Assembly (NCBI GenBank): GCA_902785295.1
Contig: CACZYK010000048.1
Span: 1 to 37,669, forward strand
Direction: 5' to 3'
From: an uncultured Clostridium sp.
GTDB taxonomy: Bacteria > Bacillota > Clostridia > Clostridiales > Clostridiaceae
Length of the DNA: 37,669 nucleotides
Position numbers and translations under genes: made by a program. Of this stretch, positions 31,874-37,669 are shown piece after piece; positions within the stretch are counted from its first letter, which is position 1, and every line of letters begins with the position of its first letter. Under the pieces are notes generated by a model. That model ran no database searches. It saw only the letters and a list, made by a program, of their open reading frames with translations, and was not told the DNA's origin.

Positions 31874-32962
31874 TTAAACATAAGCTTTTATTTTATTAAG
31901 TAAATCAATATATATTGAATTAACCATATCAAAGTTCATAGCAGATATATAATAGCTTTCTAATTCATCATGTAATGATTTTGCATTTTTTATGCAAGAT
32001 ATGCTTTTATCAACCAAATGGTCAAATTCTTGTTTATCCCATACAATATCATTTAATTTACAAGACATACTTTTTTTATAGCATAAATCCTTTAAATTAA
32101 AATCTGTTGTATCAAAATATGTTCTGCTTATTTCATTAGTAGTAAATATTCCAAAAGAAAGCTCTGGTACAATTAAATTTTCAATTCGTTCAGGAACAAG
32201 AGGGTCGTGTAAGTATTCAACAAAATATCCTTGTTTTTGTGCTTGAAGACCAAAAGCTTTTAAAATATTAGTTTTGCCTAATCCAGGACCACCTCTTAAA
32301 ATTTGTACAGTTTCTAATTGACTAGATAATCCTTTTATAAATGTAACAATCCCATTAGGAGTAAATGCTGTAGCAAATAAATGTCTTTCACCACCATAAC
32401 CAGACAATTTTGAAGTAAGATATTTGTTTTTTAGTTCATCAATAAATTCATTAAGCTTTATTGGATTTACAGATTCAGAATTTAGTGTACTCCAATCATC
32501 ATGAATATATTTAGCTGCTCCTAAAAATTTATAAGCTTTTTTAAATTGTTTTCCTATTTCTTTATTTAAATTCATTATTTCTTTTTTATTTTTAACTAAA
32601 ATACCTTTATCTAGAGCATCACCTAAGTTAAGTATTTCATCTACAGCACCAGGATTTAATGGGTCTACAATATGAGGAGAAGTACCATCAAGCATAGCAA
32701 CATTGATTTCTTTAATTAAGATTCCATCTAAAGAATTGTTATCAGAAGAACAATGATGATATTCAATAGAGTAGCCTAAATTGGCAAAATATAAACCTAT
32801 TTTTTTCATTAGTGATGACTTACCAGTACCAGGCCCTCCTTTAATACAGATTATTCTGTTTGCATTTTCTTGGGTTAGTATATATCTATAAAATGAATAA
32901 AATCCTTTAGATGTATTTCCACCAGGAAAAAGATGTCTTTCTTTGCAAACCATCATAACCAT
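31874..32962 (-). CDS. Duplicated P-loop ATPase, PRK06851-like, function unknown
   Basis: 362 aa, ATG at 32962 with SD aaggag. The chain has two halves of the same fold: RHLFPGGNTSKGFYSFYRYI, IICIKGGPGTGKSSLMKKIG and GYSIEYHHCSSDNNSLDGIL, then RHLFATAFTPNGIVTFIKGL, VQILRGGPGLGKTNILKAFG and GYFVEYLHDPLVPERIENLI. Both Walker A motifs are intact. This is the arrangement of the PRK06851 family of Firmicutes, whose role is not established. It is convergent to helD and divergent from the amino-acid transporter, so it forms its own unit. Cytoplasmic, with no TM or signal. Confidence 0.8.
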   Translation of the reverse strand: MVMMVCKERHLFPGGNTSKGFYSFYRYILTQENANRIICIKGGPGTGKSSLMKKIGLYFANLGYSIEYHHCSSDNNSLDGILIKEINVAMLDGTSPHIVDPLNPGAVDEILNLGDALDKGILVKNKKEIMNLNKEIGKQFKKAYKFLGAAKYIHDDWSTLNSESVNPIKLNEFIDELKNKYLTSKLSGYGGERHLFATAFTPNGIVTFIKGLSSQLETVQILRGGPGLGKTNILKAFGLQAQKQGYFVEYLHDPLVPERIENLIVPELSFGIFTTNEISRTYFDTTDFNLKDLCYKKSMSCKLNDIVWDKQEFDHLVDKSISCIKNAKSLHDELESYYISAMNFDMVNSIYIDLLNKIKAYV

Positions 32963-33124
32963 TAACCAGCTCCTTATAAATTTATAAATTCAGTTATTAT
33001 ATTATATGTTTAAAAATAGAATAATGATATAAGAGAGCAAATAAAAATTTAAAATAGGCTATGAATAAATATACTTTTTGATGTATAATTTATGTATTAT
33101 TTAAAAATAGGAGGAATAATAATT

Positions 33125-34609
33125 GTGAAGAAAAATTATTTTAAAAGCCTTATAACAATAGTTATGGTATTACTAACAACCATATCTATGGTAGCTTGTG
33201 GAAAGACTACACAAAATGAATCTGAAGAAACAACATCAAGCAGAGATAAGCTTATTGTAGGGCTTAGTGCAGATTATGCACCTTATGAATTTCATGCCAT
33301 GATAGATGGAAAAGATACAGTTGTTGGTTTTGATGTTGACCTTGCTAAAGAAATAGCAAAGGATATGAATTGTGACCTTGTTATTAAAGAAATGGAGTTT
33401 AATAATCTTATTACAGCTCTTAAAGCAGGGCAAATAGACCTTATAATATCAGGAATGAATCCAACTGAAGAAAGAAAGAAGGAGATTGATTTTTCAGATA
33501 TTTATTATCAATCACAACATTCAGTTTTAGTAAGAGCAGATGAAAAAGATAAATATAAAAATTTATCTGATTTAGATGGTAAAAAAATAGGTGTACAATT
33601 AGGTACAACTCAACAGGATTTTGTTGAGGAAAATGTTAAATATAGTGATATTCAAATACTTTCTAAGGTTACAAAGTTAGTATTAGAATTAAAAACTGAA
33701 AAAATAGATGCTTTAGTTACAGAAGCACCAGTTGTAAATTCAGCTATAAAAAATAATCCAGAATTAGTTTTATCTGATATAAAAGTAGAAAGTGATGATA
33801 CTGGTAATGCTGTTGGTATTAGAAAGGGAAATGATGAATTAAGAGAAAATGTAAACAAGACAATTGCAAGAGTAAAAGAAAGTGGAGAAATGGACCAGTT
33901 TGTAATAGATGCTAATGAATTGTCAGCTGAAAATCAAGACCAAAGCTTTTTAAGTAAATATGCAAGTGTATTTCTTAATGGATTAAAGATAACATTAGAA
34001 ATTTCTTTAATTACAGTATTTTTAGGAACAATACTTGGAGCAATTCTTTTCTTTATGAAAGCTTCTCAATTATCTATATTTGGAATAAAGCCTTTAAAGT
34101 GGATAGCTAATATTTATATAGAAATAATAAGAGGAACTCCAATGCTTTTACAGATAATGCTTGTTTATTCTGGCTCTAAGATGGTATTAGGTTTAGATAT
34201 AACAGCCTTTTTATCAGCAGTAATAGCAATATCACTAAATTCAGCTGCTTATGTATCAGAAATAGTAAGAGCAGGAATAGAGGCAGTAGATAAAGGACAA
34301 ATGGAGGCTGCAAGAAGTCTTGGTATGTCTAAAGCTTTAGCTATGAAAGAAATTATAATTCCTCAAGCTGTTAAAAATATTTTACCTGCTATAGGTAATG
34401 AATTTGTTGCTGTAATAAAGGAATCTTCAATGGCATCAGTTATAGGTGTTGGAGAGTTAATGTTTGCTGCAAACATAGTTACTGGAGCAACCTTTATGAG
34501 TATAGAACCTTTAGCAGTATCAGCAGTTCTTTATTTTGTGTTAACCTTCAGTTTAGGAAGACTTATGGGATATCTTGAAAGGAGGATGAAGGCTAGTGAT
34601 TCACGTTAA
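33125..34609 (+). CDS. Amino-acid ABC transporter: fused binding protein and permease
   Basis: The GTG at 33125 is the better start: SD taggagg lies ten bases upstream, whereas the ATG at 33092 would place it inside the gene. 494 aa. The N-terminus is a lipoprotein signal ending SMVACG with Cys25, then a family 3 solute-binding domain (about 45-270) with [29 protein letters not shown] and [18 protein letters not shown]. The permease domain follows (about 280-494) with [15 protein letters not shown] and the ATPase-contact loop [17 protein letters not shown]. Binding protein and channel are thus one polypeptide, tethering the receptor to its channel, as in known GlnH-GlnP fusions. The substrate is a polar amino acid, identity unknown. 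It overlaps the next gene by 14 bases. Confidence 0.9.
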   Translation: MKKNYFKSLITIVMVLLTTISMVACGKTTQNESEETTSSRDKLIVGLSADYAPYEFHAMIDGKDTVVGFDVDLAKEIAKDMNCDLVIKEMEFNNLITALKAGQIDLIISGMNPTEERKKEIDFSDIYYQSQHSVLVRADEKDKYKNLSDLDGKKIGVQLGTTQQDFVEENVKYSDIQILSKVTKLVLELKTEKIDALVTEAPVVNSAIKNNPELVLSDIKVESDDTGNAVGIRKGNDELRENVNKTIARVKESGEMDQFVIDANELSAENQDQSFLSKYASVFLNGLKITLEISLITVFLGTILGAILFFMKASQLSIFGIKPLKWIANIYIEIIRGTPMLLQIMLVYSGSKMVLGLDITAFLSAVIAISLNSAAYVSEIVRAGIEAVDKGQMEAARSLGMSKALAMKEIIIPQAVKNILPAIGNEFVAVIKESSMASVIGVGELMFAANIVTGATFMSIEPLAVSAVLYFVLTFSLGRLMGYLERRMKASDSR

Positions 34610-35318
34610 AAATTTAAAAAAAAGTTATGGAAAAAATAATGTCTTAAATGGGATAGACCAGCATATTAAAAAAGGTGAGGTTGTTGTTATAATAGGACCT
34701 TCAGGTTCAGGAAAATCTACATTTTTAAGATGTCTTAACCTATTAGAAGAGCCAACCTCTGGAGAAATAACATTTGAAGGAAAAAACATTACTGATAAGA
34801 ATAATGATATAAATAAAACAAGAGAAAAGATGGGAATGGTTTTTCAACATTTTAACTTATTCCCACATAAAACTGTTTTAGAAAATATAACTTTAGCTCC
34901 TACAAAAGTAAAGGGATTAAATGTTGAAGAAGCAAATAAAAAAGCAATGGAACTTTTAAAACTTATTGGCTTATCAGATAAAAAGGATGCTTATCCAGCT
35001 TCATTATCAGGTGGACAAAAACAAAGAATAGCAATAGCTAGGTCTCTTGCAATGGAGCCAGATGTTTTATTATTTGACGAACCTACATCAGCTCTTGACC
35101 CAGAAATGGTTGGAGAAGTTTTAAATGTTATGAAGGACTTAGCTAAAAAAGGAATGACAATGGTTGTTGTAACTCATGAAATTGGTTTTGCTAGAGAAGT
35201 TGGGGATAGAATATTATTTATTGATGGAGGAAAAATTCTTGAAGAAGGTACTCCAAAAGAGGTTTTAAATAATCCTAAAAATGATAGAACAAAGGATTTC
35301 TTATCTAAGGTTCTTTAG
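34596..35318 (+). CDS. Amino-acid ABC transporter ATPase (GlnQ type)
   Basis: 240 aa, GTG start at 34596 inside the end of the preceding gene, with SD aaggagg at 34579-34585. Motifs: Walker [11 protein letters not shown]-loop [15 protein letters not shown], signature LSGGQKQR, Walker [13 protein letters not shown], and [20 protein letters not shown]. This is the family pattern of polar amino-acid importers. With the fused binding protein/permease it makes a complete two-gene transporter, and translational coupling should keep the two proteins in balance. Confidence 0.95.
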   Translation: MIHVKNLKKSYGKNNVLNGIDQHIKKGEVVVIIGPSGSGKSTFLRCLNLLEEPTSGEITFEGKNITDKNNDINKTREKMGMVFQHFNLFPHKTVLENITLAPTKVKGLNVEEANKKAMELLKLIGLSDKKDAYPASLSGGQKQRIAIARSLAMEPDVLLFDEPTSALDPEMVGEVLNVMKDLAKKGMTMVVVTHEIGFAREVGDRILFIDGGKILEEGTPKEVLNNPKNDRTKDFLSKVL

Positions 35319-35363
35319 TATATTAAAATTTGAATTAATATTTAATAAATGTTAAAAATAAAA

Positions 35364-35515
35364 GTGAAGCTATTGCATTAACAAATATTCTGGGGATGTT
35401 GCATCAAGAAATATTAATACAATATATAGTGCTTTATCAAGTAACTATTTGATTTATATTATTATGAAATTTCTTTGTGCAACAGTCCCATTAGAAATCT
35501 TTATGCAACAGCTTT
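35364..35515. repeat. Nested inverted-repeat element with IS6-like ends
   Basis: An outer pair (aagctattgcattaa near 35366 with ttatgcaacagctt near 35500) encloses an inner pair (ggggatgttgcatcaagaa at 35392 with ttctttgtgcaacagtccc at 35470-35489). The ends read gttgca-aaagaaat, like IS6-family terminal repeats. No transposase frame is present. The inner element resembles the one at 29416-29519. It fills most of the 309-base gap after the GlnQ gene and may also work as its terminator. The rest of that gap holds the right copy of the 31.7-kb repeat. Confidence 0.5.
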
Positions 35516-35553
35516 ATTTTATAGTTTATAAAAGTAACTTAAAAGGGAAATTA

Positions 35554-35609
35554 CTAAACTTATTTCTTTTATTAAGTCTTTAGTTTGGTAAGTTATTCAT
35601 AGCTTAACA
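35554..35609. repeat. Right copy of the intergenic inverted repeat pair
   Basis: ctaaacttatttctttta... (22 bases, 35554-35575) and tagcttaacaa (35599-35609) are exact reverse complements of parts of 31685-31727, with a longer spacer here (24 versus 10 bases). Confidence 0.6.
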
Positions 35610-35627
35610 AATGATAGTATAAAAGAA

Positions 35628-36761
35628 TTATAAATAATCATTATCTATAGTTATGATGCAATTATATTTAGGATGAATTTCTTTTACTGCTTTATTTATA
35701 TCATTTATAAGAGTTTCATGTTTAGTCATAGTTTTAAACATTTTTTCAGAATCAATCACTACGTCAAATAAAAGATTCTTAACTTCCCCTTCTCCAACAA
35801 CTCTAAAATCATGAATGGATTTAATACGCTCATCCTTTTCTATTATGTCACAAACCATGTTAAAGTCTTTTTTAACTTCTTCATCTTCCATAGCTATTGG
35901 GTCCATGTGAATTACAAGATAAATTTTAAGCTTTTCAGAAATTTCTCTTTCAGCCCTATCTATTATTTCATGAATTTCCATTCAAGGACCATAGTTGTGT
36001 ATTATTAAATCATGAACACCTGTTATATTATCATAGCTTAAGACCATATCTTGAATTTTTTTGACAAGCTCTGGGTCTGGTGCTTCGCCAAGCAAAGGAT
36101 TTAATGTCTCTTTTGTTAAGCTAAATCCTGAATAAAGTATAAATAAAGCTACCAATGTACCTAAGTATCCATCAATAGGAAATGAAGTGAATTTTGCTGC
36201 TAAATATGATATAACAACACAAGAAGAAGTAAAAACATCTCCAAGAGCATCAACAGAAGCTGCTTTTAAAGCAGAAGAATCAATTTTATTTCCTACAAAT
36301 TTGTTAAAACTTGAAAGCCATACTTTTACAAAAATTGAGATTAAAAGAAGTACAAAAGGAATAATTTCAAACTTTATATATACAGGATTAAATATTCTTT
36401 CTAAAGATGACTTAACAAATTGAAAACCAACAAGCATTACCATAAATGAAACAATTAAAGCAGAAATATACTCAATTCTTCCATGTCCAAATGGATGCTC
36501 AGCATCAGCTGGTTTATCTGAAAGCTTAAAACCTACAATAGTTATTATTGAAGAGCTTGCATCAGATAAGTTATTAAAGGCATCTGCCATTATAGCTATA
36601 CTAGAAGTAATAAGTCCTACAGAAAGTTTAATAGTAAAAAGAAGAAGATTTGATATTATTCCTACAAGTCCTCCAAGAAATATGTATTTACCTCTTACTT
36701 TTTCATTAGAAATATCTTCATTATTTTTAATAAATGTATTTACAAGAAATTTTGAAAACAT
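35628..36761 (-). pseudogene. CDF-family cation transporter gene interrupted by an in-frame stop with deletion
   Basis: The start at 36761 (MFSKFLVNTF, SD agaggtg) is preferred over the upstream ATG at 36830. The first part (259 aa) is a normal CDF: MADAFNNLSDASSSI with the first metal site, AEHPFGHGRIEYISA, KAASVDALGDVFTS with the second site. It ends at LIIHNYGP-TGA (stop at 35984-35982). The same frame continues without a gap, ATG at 35981, MEIHEIIDRAEREI and on through YLVIHMDPIAM to 35628. In relatives about 17 residues (a beta strand with conserved HVE-like residues) lie between NYGP and the helix, so roughly 48 bases are missing and the junction makes the stop. The transport core is intact; the cytoplasmic C-terminal domain would be lost or made separately from TGAATG. 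Confidence 0.75.
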
Positions 36762-36900
36762 AATAACACCTCTTATATTTATTGATAAAAAGATAAAACT
36801 AATTTTATACCAATTATAAATATTAATCAAATATAAGTATAGTAAATTATTTGAAAAATATGAATAATTTTATGGTGGTTAATGATAGATAATATTATGT

Positions 36901-36906
36901 TATAAT
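36901..36906 (+). promoter_or_regulatory. Candidate -10 box of the M18 aminopeptidase gene
   Basis: TATAAT lies 33 bases before the ATG at 36939, followed by SD ttggagga. The -35 is poor (gttaat at 36878). Confidence 0.4.
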
Positions 36907-36938
36907 TAAAATAAGTAAAGTGTTGGAGGAAAAAATAA

Positions 36939-37669
36939 ATGAAAAATTTAGCTAATGAGTTATTAGAATTTATAAATGAAAGTCCTACAGCATATCATGC
37001 TGTAAGTACTGTAAAGAAAATGTTAGATGGAAATGGATTTAAAGAGTTAAAAGAAAGTGAAACATGGAATCTTAATAAAGGTGATAAATGCTATGTAATA
37101 AAAAATGATTCAGCAATAATAGCTTTTGAAATAGGAAATGGAGAGATAGAAGAGGAAGGCTTTAGATTAATAGGAGCTCATACTGATTCCCCTTGTTTTA
37201 AGGTAAAACCAGCTCCAGAAATGCTTGTTGAAAATAAATATGTAAAATTAAATACTGAGGTTTATGGAGGACCAATTTTAAACACTTGGTTTGATAGACC
37301 ATTATCTTTAGCAGGAAGAGTAACTTTAAAGGGAGATTCTCCTTTTAAGCCTGTAACAAAATTAATAAATATAAATAAACCTTTATTAGTTATTCCTAAT
37401 CTTGCTATACACATGAATAGAAATGTTAATGAAGGATATGCAATTAACAAACAAAAAGATACTTTACCACTATTAGGATTTATAAATGAAAAACTTGAAG
37501 ATAAAGAGGATGTAGTAGGAGTTTTAAGTATAATAAAGAATGAATTAAATGTAGAAAAAGAAGATATTTTAGATTTTGATTTATTTCTTTATGAACATGA
37601 AAAAGGAAGTCTTTTAGGTATAAATGAAGAGTTTATTTCATCATCAAGATTAGATGACTTATGGATGGT
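36939..37669 (+). CDS. M18-family aminopeptidase (3' end outside window)
   Basis: ATG at 36939 with SD tggagga; 243 codons are visible before the window ends, about 55% of the usual ~430 aa. The enzyme removes N-terminal residues, typically acidic ones, in the cytoplasm as a dodecamer with two metal ions. Family marks: LLEFINESPTAYHAV at the N-terminus, RLIGAHTDSPCFKVKP with the first metal His and Asp, EVYGGPILNTWFDRPLSLAG, PNLAIHMNRNVNEGYAINKQ, DLFLYEHEKGSLLGINEEFI and SSRLDDLWM, which begins the SxRxDNL segment. It runs divergently from the CDF pseudogene. Confidence 0.93.
   Translation, partial: MKNLANELLEFINESPTAYHAVSTVKKMLDGNGFKELKESETWNLNKGDKCYVIKNDSAIIAFEIGNGEIEEEGFRLIGAHTDSPCFKVKPAPEMLVENKYVKLNTEVYGGPILNTWFDRPLSLAGRVTLKGDSPFKPVTKLININKPLLVIPNLAIHMNRNVNEGYAINKQKDTLPLLGFINEKLEDKEDVVGVLSIIKNELNVEKEDILDFDLFLYEHEKGSLLGINEEFISSSRLDDLWM

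Noticed and set aside
1-37669. tRNA, rRNA, CRISPR array, origin of replication.
   Set aside because: Looked for cloverleaf ends, regularly spaced repeats and DnaA-box clusters by eye; none was convincing.

Overview
The window is about 37.7 kb of very AT-rich DNA with strong Shine-Dalgarno sites, frequent GTG/TTG starts, and gene families (SipW, HelD, FMN-riboswitch ribDEBAH, LacI-controlled malEFG-malQ) typical of a low-GC Gram-positive anaerobe. The protein style fits Clostridium sensu stricto, most likely C. perfringens or a close relative. The species is an inference, since there is no rRNA or other marker gene here.

Layout. (1) Bases 1-931 hold the end of an AAA-like/PD-(D/E)XK protein cut by the window edge. 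(2) Bases 1000-10740 hold an unusual accessory cluster built around a SipW-type (Ser/His) signal peptidase. It contains two polytopic membrane proteins that share a repeated TM-hairpin motif, an 892-aa exported protein with a SipW-type signal peptide, SipW itself with a ~570-aa cytoplasmic extension (coiled coil, Q/N-rich repeats, seven HTH-like helical repeats), a membrane-anchored surface protein, and a small cytoplasmic protein carrying four copies of the same helical repeat. This is the best candidate for an undescribed system. (3) Bases 10800-18984 are a maltodextrin module: MsmX/UgpC-type ATPase, PucR/CdaR-like regulator, malE, malF, a broken malG, a LacI-family regulator and malQ, with two matching LacI-type operators. 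(4) Bases 18985-23420 are the riboflavin operon behind an FMN riboswitch, with two terminators and a second promoter before ribD and a hairpin element with a GC-rich loop before ribH. (5) Bases 23500-31640 are housekeeping genes: cell-wall amidase, CDF transporter, a TIM-barrel protein, a DUF3006 protein, LepB, FtsH and HelD. (6) Bases 31640-37669 hold a minus-strand double P-loop ATPase, a fused amino-acid binding protein/permease with its ATPase, a CDF transporter gene interrupted by an in-frame stop, and the start of an M18 aminopeptidase. Short repeat elements lie in the intergenic gaps of this last part.

How it works together. In the SipW cluster, the exported 892-aa protein (signal ending TQAYF) and the first membrane protein (GTWAYF at the end of its fifth TM) are the likely SipW substrates. 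The second membrane protein ends in a sugar-binding-like beta domain, and the shared helical repeats could join the SipW tail to the small cytoplasmic protein. This suggests a surface matrix or attachment assembly organised from the cytoplasmic face. In the maltodextrin module the LacI regulator probably binds just downstream of the malE start site and at its own gene. The malG break would disable import through this MalEFG set unless it is a sequence error. No tRNA, rRNA, CRISPR array or complete insertion sequence was seen.
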